A DNA stretch of 64,000 bases from Candidatus Saccharibacteria bacterium oral taxon 488 (GCA_010202465.1 CP047919.1:186001-250000), one strand, 5' to 3'. Shown: positions 50,696 to 58,776, numbered from the stretch's first letter. Notes: generated by a model from the letters alone, not told the origin. Numbers and translations are program-made.

Positions 50696-51767
50696 CGTTA
50701 GCGATTTTGTAGCGGTCGTCAATCAGGTGCTGGAGACGGCTGTCCCAGTCGTCGAGGTTGAAGGCGAGATCGCTGAGTTCACCATGCGTCAGCAGAAGTT
50801 TGTCTTTTTTACGCTCAGGGACCATGAGAGTGCGGTCAATTGTTTCATGATGGCCTGGCAGCTCAGGACGCCGATCGAGGAAGGGATGCGCGTGGTGGTG
50901 CGAGCCTCGGCCAAGCTAACTGCCAAGGGTAAGTTTAGCCTGACAGTACAAGAAGTTAAGCCGCTGGGTGCGGGGCACCTCAAACGTAGCGCCGAGCTAC
51001 TCAGGGCGAAACTGGCGGCCGAAGGGTTGTTTGATGCGGAACGGAAGCGCCCCTTACCGCCATATCCTGCTCGTGTGGCGGTCATTTCTAGCACGCAAGC
51101 GGCGGGCTACGCGGATTTTATGAAAATTGCTGGTGAGCGCTGGGGTGGGGTGCAGTTTATCGTTGCTAACGTCAAGGTTCAGGGCGACGGCGCGGCTGAT
51201 CAGGCGGTGCGGGCGATCGCCCACTGCAACCAGCTGGCGGAGCCGCCAGAGGTGATTGTGCTGATTCGTGGCGGCGGTAGCGCGGAGGACTTGGCGAGTT
51301 TTAGTGACGAATGCTTAGTGCGAGCGGTGGCTGGTAGCCGCGTGCCGGTACTGACTGGTATTGGGCATGAGGTTGACGAGAGTTTGTGCGATCTGGCGGC
51401 CGATGTGCGGGCGGCCACGCCGAGTAATGCTGCGCAGCTATTATTTCCGGATAAACACGAGGTGAGGCGGCAGTTAGCGCTGCGGCTGGGTGGCGTGACG
51501 GAAGTGATTCGGCAGCAGATTCAGGAGCGGCGCCTTCACGTAACAATGTTGCAACAAGCGGCGCTCGAACAGTGGTCGCACCGCGTCGAGATCGCTATAA
51601 ATAGGGCATTGTCGCAACAACGAATGATCGCTGAGTACGATCCAGAGATGGTGCTGCGGCGTGGGTATGCGATGATCAGCGGCGATCGTCAAATTGGTAG
51701 TATTGTAAAGATTACAACAAAAGATATGATTATGAAAGCGAGGATTGAGAGTAGTGAAAAACGATAA
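50679..51767 (+). CDS. xseA: Exodeoxyribonuclease VII large subunit
   Basis: Catalytic subunit of a single-strand exonuclease. The product has the N-terminal OB fold (about 1-95, VEGEIAEFT), the catalytic core with GADAA-type patterns (VLIRGGGSAEDLASFSDE, TGIGHEVDESLCDLAADVRAATPSNAA) and a short helical tail. At about 362 aa it is shorter than the usual 400-450 aa, mostly in the C-terminal coiled coil. ATG 50679 is preferred; in-frame ATGs at 50658, 50670 and 50673 are alternatives. It overlaps the upstream gene. Confidence 0.93.
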   Translation: MAPRFSVSDFVAVVNQVLETAVPVVEVEGEIAEFTMRQQKFVFFTLRDHESAVNCFMMAWQLRTPIEEGMRVVVRASAKLTAKGKFSLTVQEVKPLGAGHLKRSAELLRAKLAAEGLFDAERKRPLPPYPARVAVISSTQAAGYADFMKIAGERWGGVQFIVANVKVQGDGAADQAVRAIAHCNQLAEPPEVIVLIRGGGSAEDLASFSDECLVRAVAGSRVPVLTGIGHEVDESLCDLAADVRAATPSNAAQLLFPDKHEVRRQLALRLGGVTEVIRQQIQERRLHVTMLQQAALEQWSHRVEIAINRALSQQRMIAEYDPEMVLRRGYAMISGDRQIGSIVKITTKDMIMKARIESSEKR

Positions 51768-51963
51768 AACAAATGAAAAAACGATTGAGCAGATGATGGC
51801 GGAGTTGAACGAGAGAATTGCGTGGTTTCAGGGCGATGATTTTAATCTGGACGAGGCCAAGCAGCGGTTTGTTGAGGCGCGGCAGCTGGCGAAGGACATC
51901 ACGGCGGCGCTGGACGGCATGCAGCACGACATTACAGTGATTAGCGAGGATTTTAGCGCGTGA
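51754..51963 (+). CDS. xseB: Exodeoxyribonuclease VII small subunit
   Basis: The 69-aa helical partner of XseA; TIEQMMAELNERIAWFQGDDFNLDEAKQRF matches the family pattern. It overlaps the 3' end of xseA in another frame, so translation is coupled. The start is probably GTG 51754; TTG 51745 is also in frame. The next gene overlaps its stop. Confidence 0.88.
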   Translation: MKNDKTNEKTIEQMMAELNERIAWFQGDDFNLDEAKQRFVEARQLAKDITAALDGMQHDITVISEDFSA

Positions 51964-52484
51964 TATGGCCCGTGTGGCTTGGCGGAGCGATTCTGATGAT
52001 CTTTGCACTGCCAGCACTGATCGGTGCGCCGTATGTGCCGTCACGGTCGCGCGAGGTGCAGCGGCTGTTTGCTGAGGCGCTGCCGCTCGGTAAAGGTGAT
52101 GTGGTGCTTGATATCGGATCGGGCGACGGTGTGGTGCTCATGGTGGCAGCTCAGCAGGGTGCACGGGTGATTGGCTATGAGATTAATCCATTTCTGGTGT
52201 TAATATCGCGCTGGCGGCTGCGAAAACTACCGAGCGCGCAGGTGTGCTGGGCGAATATCTGGCGGCAGTCGGTGCTCGACAAGGTGACGGTGATGTACAC
52301 CTTTAGCGATGGTCGCGATATCGCAAAAATGTTTCAGCTGGCCGAGCGTCAAGCAGCCGCCCAGACCGGGCCACTGACCTTCGTGAGCTACGGATTTTCT
52401 GTCCCCGGCACGCAGCCGACAAAAGAATACCACGGCTATTTTCTCTATCGGCTGCCGGGAGGCTTTACATCGCCCGAAGCATAA
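51960..52484 (+). CDS. Membrane-anchored class I methyltransferase-like protein
   Basis: The 174-aa product has an N-terminal hydrophobic segment (about 2-22) followed by a short SAM-binding domain (VVLDIGSGDGVVLMVAA, about 43-59; VIGYEINPFLVLISR). The substrate is unknown. GTG start overlapping the xseB stop by 4 bases, so it belongs to the same operon. Confidence 0.78.
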   Translation: MIWPVWLGGAILMIFALPALIGAPYVPSRSREVQRLFAEALPLGKGDVVLDIGSGDGVVLMVAAQQGARVIGYEINPFLVLISRWRLRKLPSAQVCWANIWRQSVLDKVTVMYTFSDGRDIAKMFQLAERQAAAQTGPLTFVSYGFSVPGTQPTKEYHGYFLYRLPGGFTSPEA

Positions 52485-52486
52485 GC

Positions 52487-52492
52487 TATACT
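52487..52492 (+). promoter_or_regulatory. -10 box, leaderless
   Basis: TATACT ending 7 bases before ATG 52500; an in-frame ATG at 52494 is too close. Confidence 0.5.
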
Positions 52493-52499
52493 GATGCAT

Positions 52500-53168
52500 A
52501 TGAGTAGAAAAACAGAGATGGAACAGGGATATGTCAATAGCTGGATGATTGTGGCGATTAGCGCGATCGTGCTGTTCGTGGCGGCTGGTAGCGCGGCGAT
52601 CTGGGCGTACCTTGCATATTCACAGGAAAAAACTGCGGTCGAGAGCCGGATGGCGGTGGCTTCGGCCAAGGCGCGCGAAGAGCAATCCAAGGCTGACCGC
52701 GAGAAATTTAACGAAGAAGCCAAAAATCCACGTATTGAATTCGTTGGCCCTGAGCAGTACGGCCGCGTGTCGTTTATGTACCCAAAGACCTGGAGTGTTT
52801 ACGTAGCGGCTGACGGCAGCGATCGCGGTGATTATAAAGCATATCTCCATCCGGTTATCGTGCCACCAACGAACACACATAGTAGCAACCAAAACAAGTT
52901 TGCGCTGCGCCTCGAGATTCTTAACAGTGACTTCAACAAGACGCTAGATCAGTACGCCAGCCTGCTGAAAAAGGGTGATTTGACCTCGAGTAGCGTCGAA
53001 TATAACGGCAACACCGCCACGCGCATTGACGGTGCGTTTAGTAAGGATCTGCGCGGCTCCGTGGTGCTGATGAAGGTGCGCGACAAGACACTGCGTTTTT
53101 CAACCGATGCTGATACGTTTAAGCCAGATTTTGAGGCCATCCTTAAAACAGTGAAATTTGTACAGTAA
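52500..53168 (+). CDS. Single-pass membrane protein, unrecognised (PsbP-like at most)
   Basis: The 222-aa product has one membrane helix (about 13-38), a short charged linker helix and an outer domain (about 78-222) containing GRVSFMYPKTWSVYVAADG and FEAILKTVKFVQ. This pattern of a strand-rich domain ending in a predicted 'kf' strand recalls PsbP-like lipoproteins, but I cannot assign it. ATG 52500 is chosen from promoter spacing. Confidence 0.65.
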   Translation: MSRKTEMEQGYVNSWMIVAISAIVLFVAAGSAAIWAYLAYSQEKTAVESRMAVASAKAREEQSKADREKFNEEAKNPRIEFVGPEQYGRVSFMYPKTWSVYVAADGSDRGDYKAYLHPVIVPPTNTHSSNQNKFALRLEILNSDFNKTLDQYASLLKKGDLTSSSVEYNGNTATRIDGAFSKDLRGSVVLMKVRDKTLRFSTDADTFKPDFEAILKTVKFVQ

Positions 53169-53235
53169 TTTTCTTGGTCGCGGCTGGTGCGTGAAATGAT
53201 ACGGAGCGGCAGCGGTTCTTTTTGGCGCCTCGGTT

Positions 53236-53244
53236 TGCTATACT
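53236..53244 (+). promoter_or_regulatory. Extended -10 box of the two-component operon
   Basis: TGCTATACT ending 8 bases before ATG 53253. Confidence 0.6.
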
Positions 53245-53252
53245 AGAGGTAT

Positions 53253-53966
53253 ATGGCGCAGCCACAGTGGAGTGATAGGGAGTTTGCCGCAATGCCCAGC
53301 ATAGCGGTGGCGGCGCATGAGCTAAAAGCGCCGCTGGCGTTGATTCGGCAGATGAGTTTATTGATCGAGGACGGCCAGCTCAGTCCAGCTGAGGCGCAGC
53401 TGATGCAGCGACGGCTGACGTTGACGGCGGAGCGCTCGCTGGCCTTGGTACAGGACTTAGCGCGTACCGTGAATGTGCAGCCAACGCTGTTTCCGCTGGA
53501 GCCGGTTAATCCACTGGCGCTACTGACCCAATTGGCGCACCAGTCGCGCGACATGCTGCGGCTGTATGACCGACGGGTGACGTGGCCGCGTACGGGCAAA
53601 AAGCGGCTGGTGGTGGCTAATCCATTGCTGCTCGGGCGGATCATGATGAATTTTCTCGATAATGCGATGCGCTATAGCGAGGCTGGGGCCGCAATTCGCG
53701 TGACTGTTCGCCAGGCAGGGACGATGGTGCGGCTGGGCGTACGGGATTTTGGGCCGATGATGAGTCTGGCTGAGTATCGGCGGCTGGTGGATGAGATGAC
53801 TACGCGTAAATCAGTCAGAACCCGGCCGGATAGCAGTGGTCTCGGAGTGTATATCGCTGCAACGTTCGCGCGGGCGATGGGCGGGCAGATCGGGCTGATA
53901 CGCCACCGAGACGGACTGACGTTTTATGTTGATGTGCCGCTCAGCGAGCAGATGAGCTTATTATGA
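53253..53966 (+). CDS. Soluble sensor histidine kinase
   Basis: The 237-aa product has an H-box with His22 (AAHELKAPLALIRQ), an N-box (MMNFLDNAMRYS), a G1 box that reads DFGPMM instead of DxGxG, and a good G2 box (SSGLGVYIAATFARAMGG). There is no sensor domain or membrane segment. The G1 change may weaken ATP binding. It overlaps its response regulator by 4 bases. Confidence 0.88.
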   Translation: MAQPQWSDREFAAMPSIAVAAHELKAPLALIRQMSLLIEDGQLSPAEAQLMQRRLTLTAERSLALVQDLARTVNVQPTLFPLEPVNPLALLTQLAHQSRDMLRLYDRRVTWPRTGKKRLVVANPLLLGRIMMNFLDNAMRYSEAGAAIRVTVRQAGTMVRLGVRDFGPMMSLAEYRRLVDEMTTRKSVRTRPDSSGLGVYIAATFARAMGGQIGLIRHRDGLTFYVDVPLSEQMSLL

Positions 53967-54331
53967 AAAAACTCCTGATCATCGAGGATAATCCGCAGTG
54001 GGCGGCAGTGCTGGAGCGGTATGCGCTGGAGGCGGGGTATACGGCCCGAATAGTGGTGGCGGCTGGACAGGCGATAGCGATGCTTGATGAGTGGCGGCCG
54101 GATGGCTTGATTCTCGATATGCTGCTGGCGGGTGAGACGGGGATGGCGCTACTGAATGAACTGCAAAGCCACGAGGATCTGGCGCGGCTGCCAGTGGTGG
54201 TGTGTAGTAACGTAGTGCTTGACCTGGATCAGCTGCGGTCGTTTGGCGTGCGGGCGGTGCTCGATAAGGCGCGAATGACGCCCGACGACGTGCGAGCCGC
54301 GCTCAGCGTGCTAGGCGAGGAGGCTGAATGA
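53963..54331 (+). CDS. Stand-alone response regulator receiver
   Basis: The 122-aa product has EDN (8-10), phosphoacceptor Asp52 (LILDMLLAG), a serine in VVVCSN and the lysine in VLDKARM. No output domain. It probably pairs with the kinase at 53253. It overlaps recO by 4 bases. Confidence 0.9.
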   Translation: MKKLLIIEDNPQWAAVLERYALEAGYTARIVVAAGQAIAMLDEWRPDGLILDMLLAGETGMALLNELQSHEDLARLPVVVCSNVVLDLDQLRSFGVRAVLDKARMTPDDVRAALSVLGEEAE

Positions 54332-55005
54332 AAGACGGTGAGCGGCTCAAGGCGATCGTGCTCCGGCGGACGGACTATGCAGAAGCCGATCGGGTGTTGC
54401 AGCTACTAACGCCTCAGGGGCGGCGGGCGGTGATCGCCAAGGGGGTGCGCCGCGAGCGGAGCAAGCTGGCTGGCGGCATTGAACTCCTGGCGCTGTGTGA
54501 CGTGGTGATTCGTTCGGGCCGCGGCGAGCTGGGGCTGCTGACCAGTGCCAGGCTCAGCGCGTTTTATCGGCATATCCTCGAGGATTATGAGCGGATGCAG
54601 TTCGCTTACCAGGCGCTCAAGCTGGTGGCGCAGGCGACCGAGACCGTTGATGGGCCGGAGTGGTTCGCGGTGCTTAGCCAGGTGTTGGCGTGGCTTGATC
54701 GGCCGGCGGTTGATCGGCTGCTGGTCGAGACGTGGTTTTATATGCAGTACGCCGGGCTGTTGGGTGACGAGCTTAATCTCCGCACTGACGTGGCCGGGCG
54801 GATGCTGACGAGCGATAAATCATACATGTACGATCCAAGCGAAAAAGCCCTAAGGCCAAGCGAGCAGGGCGATCTAACGGCCGATCATATCAAGCTGCTG
54901 CGCCTCATCCAGGCCAAGCCGCTGGAAAACCTCACCCACATCGGTGGCCTCGGCCCAGTCATCGCTAGTTGCTGGCTGGTAGCTAGGCAGCATGCCGCGG
55001 TGTAA
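54328..55005 (+). CDS. recO: DNA repair protein RecO
   Basis: Helps load RecA with RecF and RecR. The 225-aa product has the N-terminal OB fold (AIVLRRTDYAEADRVLQLLT, GGIELLALCDVVI) and the helical C-terminal domain. The zinc-binding cysteines of many RecO proteins are missing. It is last in the kinase - regulator - recO operon. Its 3' end is overlapped by the opposite-strand 54885 frame, probably because of a frame problem there. Confidence 0.9.
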   Translation: MKDGERLKAIVLRRTDYAEADRVLQLLTPQGRRAVIAKGVRRERSKLAGGIELLALCDVVIRSGRGELGLLTSARLSAFYRHILEDYERMQFAYQALKLVAQATETVDGPEWFAVLSQVLAWLDRPAVDRLLVETWFYMQYAGLLGDELNLRTDVAGRMLTSDKSYMYDPSEKALRPSEQGDLTADHIKLLRLIQAKPLENLTHIGGLGPVIASCWLVARQHAAV

Positions 55006-55838
55006 CTGTGTCTTGTAGAGCATGCTTCACAATTGCTTTCCGTAGGGGGGGAGAAGGCAGATTCCATGAAAGTATTAGGGTTTTGCCTGGACTCAATATT
55101 CGACTGATCGAGCTTGGTGAGTATGTTATGTGTTGAAATATCGGGGTTCTCTTCGGGGTTAATTCCTATCTCTTCCGAGTATTGGCCACGGAAATATTCA
55201 ATCTCATGTAAATAAGACTCCTTGCAGTACTCCAGCTCGAGATCTGGCTTACTTATTTTGATAATCTCATCGGCACATTCCCAGAGCAGGGCAACCGCGC
55301 TTCTTTTAGCGTCGTCATCAAATCGACCCATCGCGGCGAGATCGCGTAACGTGCGCGCTAGGAATATTTTATTGAGGACGGAACTAAAAGAAATATCTGT
55401 TCTTTTGGTCTGACTGGCGTAAACACTGTGAGCATCTTCTAGTGCTTGATCTAGGAAGGCCACCTTTACTTGGTCGGACACTTTACTGGTGCAGGCAGAG
55501 TCAAAATTACGCTTTGCCGAGAGAAAAGTATTGTGTTCATAGGGGGTGATGAGTCCTGAGAGTTGATCTCTGAGTAGCATCCATTGCCCAAAGTATTCTC
55601 TAATTTTACCTTGCTCCTGAGCTGTTAGCGGGCTTGTGGAGCTAAAAGCAGCGAAACCAGTGACGCGGATCCCTTCGGCGACTATGCTTCTAGCTCTATC
55701 ATCCGCTCCTTCGTATTTATCAGAAATCTCTAGTAATCTACGGACCTCCTCCAATGAGTATTCCTGGGGGTGACGTATTACAGGGGAATCTGGAAAAATT
55801 TTATCTGTAGACGATGTGTTGTACTGTTCCTGACTCAT
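54885..55838 (-). CDS. Unrecognised helical protein with a C7 tract near its end
   Basis: The 317-aa product is soluble and helical, with no recognised family; the best-ordered part is about residues 25-240. Near the end the coding strand has seven C in a row (55045-55051). Past it, the frame runs 120 bases antisense to recO with odd composition. With one C fewer the frame would read LRKAIVKHALQDTV and stop at 54983, a more natural end. Either a slippage site or a sequence error is possible. ATG 55838 is preferred over the in-frame ATG at 55874. Confidence 0.6.
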   Translation of the reverse strand: MSQEQYNTSSTDKIFPDSPVIRHPQEYSLEEVRRLLEISDKYEGADDRARSIVAEGIRVTGFAAFSSTSPLTAQEQGKIREYFGQWMLLRDQLSGLITPYEHNTFLSAKRNFDSACTSKVSDQVKVAFLDQALEDAHSVYASQTKRTDISFSSVLNKIFLARTLRDLAAMGRFDDDAKRSAVALLWECADEIIKISKPDLELEYCKESYLHEIEYFRGQYSEEIGINPEENPDISTHNILTKLDQSNIESRQNPNTFMESAFSPPTESNCEACSTRHSYTAACCLATSQQLAMTGPRPPMWVRFSSGLAWMRRSSLI

Positions 55839-55896
55839 AACACCATTGATACTCCCTATGTGCGATTGTTGCACAATAAATAGCGACCGTCAAGCA

Positions 55897-55905
55897 TGCT
55901 ATAAT
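55897..55905 (+). promoter_or_regulatory. Extended -10 box of glyS
   Basis: TGCTATAAT followed after 12 bases by the ATG of a leader ORF and after 50 bases by glyS. Confidence 0.6.
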
Positions 55906-55917
55906 AAACCTTAGTTA

Positions 55918-55956
55918 ATGAATCGCCATGTTGCCAACATGGAGAAAGGTTTTTGA
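55918..55956 (+). CDS. Twelve-codon leader ORF of glyS
   Basis: Encodes MNRHVANMEKGF. Its TGA overlaps the glyS ATG (TGATG, 55954-55958) and its codons contain the glyS AGAAAGG site. This geometry favours translational coupling. Translation is inferred. Confidence 0.45.
   Translation: MNRHVANMEKGF
55926..55942. promoter_or_regulatory. 17-bp palindrome in the glyS leader
   Basis: CCATGTTG, one base, CAACATGG: a perfect inverted repeat downstream of the promoter, which in RNA forms a 6-bp stem with a 5-base loop just ahead of the glyS ribosome-binding site. It could be an operator or an RNA control element. Confidence 0.5.
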
Positions 55957-57305
55957 TGAGTCAAGCAAAAATGGAAGATATTATCAGCCTGTGCAAGCGC
56001 CGCGGCTTTATTTATCAGGGGTCGGATGTGTATGGTGGTCTGAGCGGTACGTGGGATTATGGTCCGCTGGGTGTGCAGCTGAAGCGTAATATCATGAATT
56101 TGTGGTGGCGCCGGTTTGTCGACGAGCGCGATGACATGTACGGTGTGGATGCGGCGATTTTGATGAACCAGAAGGTCTGGCAGGCCAGTGGGCATGTCGA
56201 TACCTTCGTTGATCCGCTGTGCGAAGATACGGTCAACCACCGCCGCTACCGCACCGATCATCTCCTCAAAGATAATGGTGTTGACGCGGATGGTATGACC
56301 ATGGCGCAGATGGATGCGGCGATTGTAGAACAAGGCATCAAAAGCCCGGATGGTAATCCACTGAGCGCATCGCGCACCTTCAATATGATGTTCAAAACGC
56401 ACGTTGGTGCGACCGAGAGTGAGGATAGTATCAGCTATCTCCGCCCCGAAACTGCCCAAGGTATCTTCACCAATTTCAAAAACGTCGTCGATAGTTTTTA
56501 TCCTAATCTGCCGTTTGGTATCGCTCAACAGGGCAAGGCGTTTCGTAATGAGATTGCGCCGCGCGATTTCGTCTTCCGCTCTCGTGAGTTCGAGCAGATG
56601 GAGATTGAATATTTCGTCGACCCTGAGCATTGGCAGGAGGCGTTTGATGAGCTGCTGGCGGCGACGCATGCGTTTTTGGCAGAGCTGGGCTTGAGACAAG
56701 AGCACATCCACGAGCTGGACGTGCCGGCGGAGGATCGGGCGCATTACAGCAAAAAGACGATCGACATCGAATACGATTATCCAATTGGTCGCGAGGAGCT
56801 GATGGGTATCGCGTACCGGACTGATTTTGACTTGGTGAACATCCAGCGTGCCAGTGGTAAGAGCATGGAATATACCGTCAAGGGAACGAACACAAAATTT
56901 GTTCCGCACGTCATTGAGCCGTCGTTTGGCGTGGAGCGGGCGCTGATGGCGGTGCTGTCGAGTGCGTACCGTGAGGACGAGCAAAACGGTGAAAAGCGGG
57001 TGTATTTGGCGTTGCCAGAGCATCTGGCGCCAGTCAAATTTGCCGTCTCGCCACTACTGAAGAACAAGCCAGAATTGGTAGAAAAAGCCCGCGACGTCTA
57101 CGCGAGCCTCGCCAAATCTAACCCCGGTCGGGTGATGTGGGATGACAATGGCAACATCGGCAAACGCTATCGCCGCCAAGACGAAATCGGCACGCCGCAC
57201 TGCGTAGTCATCGACTTCCAGACGCTGGAGGACGGCACCGTCACCGTGCGCGAGCGAGATACGACGGCGCAGAGGAGAGTGAGGGTTGAGGGGTTGCAGA
57301 TCTAG
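55956..57305 (+). CDS. glyS: Glycyl-tRNA synthetase, homodimeric class II type
   Basis: Charges tRNA-Gly. The 449-aa product is the single-chain type, not the alpha2-beta2 GlyQ-GlyS type. Motifs include RPETAQGIFTNF, motif 2 (FRNEIAPRDFVFRSREFEQMEIEYF in pattern) and motif 3 (PSFGVERALMAVL), then an anticodon-binding domain (about 340-449). AGAAAGG lies 6 bases before ATG 55956. An in-frame TTG lies one codon upstream. Confidence 0.97.
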   Translation: MSQAKMEDIISLCKRRGFIYQGSDVYGGLSGTWDYGPLGVQLKRNIMNLWWRRFVDERDDMYGVDAAILMNQKVWQASGHVDTFVDPLCEDTVNHRRYRTDHLLKDNGVDADGMTMAQMDAAIVEQGIKSPDGNPLSASRTFNMMFKTHVGATESEDSISYLRPETAQGIFTNFKNVVDSFYPNLPFGIAQQGKAFRNEIAPRDFVFRSREFEQMEIEYFVDPEHWQEAFDELLAATHAFLAELGLRQEHIHELDVPAEDRAHYSKKTIDIEYDYPIGREELMGIAYRTDFDLVNIQRASGKSMEYTVKGTNTKFVPHVIEPSFGVERALMAVLSSAYREDEQNGEKRVYLALPEHLAPVKFAVSPLLKNKPELVEKARDVYASLAKSNPGRVMWDDNGNIGKRYRRQDEIGTPHCVVIDFQTLEDGTVTVRERDTTAQRRVRVEGLQI

Positions 57306-57342
57306 ACATGAAAAAGCAAATTGGTTTTGAGGAGCTAAAATA

Positions 57343-57960
57343 TTGATAGAAAATAGACCTGAGTTTGATAAAATTACATCGTTTGCTGAGTTTAATAAAT
57401 ACTATTGGTATCGTGAGGAAATTTCACAGATATGTAGGTCATTAGGATTAGAATATAAAGGTACAAAACAGGAACTCAATTATATTATTGAGCAATACTT
57501 TAAGGGTAATTTGATTAAAAAGTCATCAATAAAAAATGAAAAGAAGCAAGTTGAAAATATTACGTTAGATACGCTATTGCTTGAATGTGGTTTTTCCTTT
57601 AACGCAAAATTCAGAGAATATTTTTCTGCTTTAACGGGTATCTCACCATTTAAATTTACTGCTGATATGGCTACCGCTTGGAGAAAAGTAAAGAAAGAAA
57701 AAGATTTGAGTTTTACAATTCAAGATATGCTAAAAGTTTATTATGGAGAGTCAGATTATGCCAAGTATGATAATTCGGTTTGTCAATGGAATCAATTCTT
57801 AAAGGATTTCTGTGCAGATGAAAATAGCCGCGACTATTCTAACAAATTAAAAGTAGCTGCTATTCTTTGGAAAGAAGTCAGAAATTCAAAAAATGAAAAA
57901 ATTTATTCAAAGAATCTTTTAACTGAATATGCCGGTAAAATAAAAGAGTATCACGAGTAG
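57343..57960 (+). CDS. AT-rich SAP-domain-like protein, probably acquired
   Basis: The 205-aa product resembles SAP-domain/DUF6434 proteins known mostly from Firmicutes: FAEFNKYYWYREEISQICRSLG followed by GTKQELNYIIEQYF (a SAP-like helix-extended loop-helix, about residues 14-55), then a conserved-looking C-terminal domain (about 75-145). The coding DNA is far more AT-rich than its neighbours, with AT-ending codons throughout. TTG start with GAGGAG 7 bases upstream. Function unknown; nucleic-acid binding is inferred from SAP. Confidence 0.75.
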   Translation: MIENRPEFDKITSFAEFNKYYWYREEISQICRSLGLEYKGTKQELNYIIEQYFKGNLIKKSSIKNEKKQVENITLDTLLLECGFSFNAKFREYFSALTGISPFKFTADMATAWRKVKKEKDLSFTIQDMLKVYYGESDYAKYDNSVCQWNQFLKDFCADENSRDYSNKLKVAAILWKEVRNSKNEKIYSKNLLTEYAGKIKEYHE

Positions 57961-58130
57961 GTAATTCCCAGCTTGTTAAACTAACACAGTAAAGCTAATA
58001 AAGAAAGAAGCGGATAAGATATAAATTTATCAAAGAAATTTTGTTTATGTCCTTGACGAATCTTCCCAAGCGGAGATCTCATGACGCAGAATTTAGATGG
58101 AGCGGATCATCTAGGCTATTTATAGTAATA

Positions 58131-58159
58131 TTGCAATAAAATTATAAATTTGTTATAAT
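58131..58159 (+). promoter_or_regulatory. Promoter of the AbrB-Doc operon
   Basis: TTGCAA (58131-58136), a 17-bp spacer ending in TGT, then TATAAT (58154-58159), ending 6 bases before ATG 58166. It has both a -35 and leaderless spacing. Confidence 0.7.
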
Positions 58160-58160
58160 T
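58140..58160. promoter_or_regulatory. Inverted-repeat operator over the AbrB-Doc -10 box
   Basis: AATTATAA, 5 bases, TTATAATT: a perfect 21-bp inverted repeat covering the -10 box. AbrB-type antitoxins repress their own operons, so this is the likely site; binding is inferred. Confidence 0.6.
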
Positions 58161-58165
58161 TTTGC

Positions 58166-58387
58166 ATGACAATCACTACAATTCAGAAGATTATCAAGAT
58201 TGGTTCCAGCCGCGGCGTGACGTTGCCGGCTAAGCAACTACGGGTGCTGGGCGTTCGTGATGGTGATGAGATTGAGGTTACGATACGCAAGCGGACGGTG
58301 GCAGTCGATGGTGATAAAGTATTAAAGGTTGCAAATTCGCTCCTTGAGCGATACAAAGAGGACTTTTCTCACTTGGCGAAGCGCTAA
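58166..58387 (+). CDS. AbrB/SpoVT-type antitoxin
   Basis: The 73-aa product has the swapped-hairpin DNA-binding pattern IIKIGSSRGVTLPAKQLRVLGVRDGDEIEVTI at the N-terminus, and a short C-terminal region (about 55-73) that would bind and neutralise the toxin. It overlaps the Doc toxin by one base (TAATG). It is expected to be an autorepressor. Confidence 0.9.
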   Translation: MTITTIQKIIKIGSSRGVTLPAKQLRVLGVRDGDEIEVTIRKRTVAVDGDKVLKVANSLLERYKEDFSHLAKR

Positions 58388-58776
58388 TGGTTAGTTTGAC
58401 CCTCGAGCAGATCTTGCAACTTCATGCGCTAGTTCTTGTAAAAGACGGCGGTGCAGATGGCGTGCGTGACGTCGGACGGCTGGAGGCTGCGGTGTCAACA
58501 CAGCATCAAGTAGTATTTGGCGAGGAATTGTACGCAACAGTATTTACCAAGGCAGCGGCGTTGATGCGCGGGATTATTGGCGACCATCCGTTCGCTGATG
58601 GTAATAAGCGGACGGCAATGCTAGCCGGGCTGACTTTGCTGGAGGTGAAAGGGTATAATTTTACAGCACAGCGAGGTGAACTAGAAAATTTCGCTGTCCG
58701 CGCCGCGACCGATCATCTCGATATTGATGCGATTGCTGATTGGCTGAAGTGTCATTCGCAAATGCGCGTGTCCTGA
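58387..58776 (+). CDS. doc: Doc/Fic-family toxin
   Basis: Doc toxins phosphorylate EF-Tu, and other Fic proteins add AMP. The 129-aa product has the Fic motif HPFADGNKRTA (His67 to Arg75), closer to the Fic consensus HxFxDGNKR than to the HxFxDANKR of phage P1 Doc, and the GVRDVGRLEAAV stretch of Doc-type proteins. All catalytic residues are present. It is paired with an AbrB antitoxin instead of the better-known Phd. Confidence 0.9.
   Translation: MVSLTLEQILQLHALVLVKDGGADGVRDVGRLEAAVSTQHQVVFGEELYATVFTKAAALMRGIIGDHPFADGNKRTAMLAGLTLLEVKGYNFTAQRGELENFAVRAATDHLDIDAIADWLKCHSQMRVS

Noticed and set aside
55926..55942. The glyS palindrome as a terminator
   Set aside because: There is no T-tract directly after it and it lies between the promoter and glyS.
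55911..57023. A 370-codon open frame antisense to glyS
   Set aside because: glyS is unmistakable on the plus strand; the antisense frame has no family features and reflects codon bias.
57961..58165. A tRNA or small RNA in the AT-rich gap
   Set aside because: No cloverleaf, T-loop consensus or strong stem was found; only the toxin-antitoxin promoter and operator are supported.
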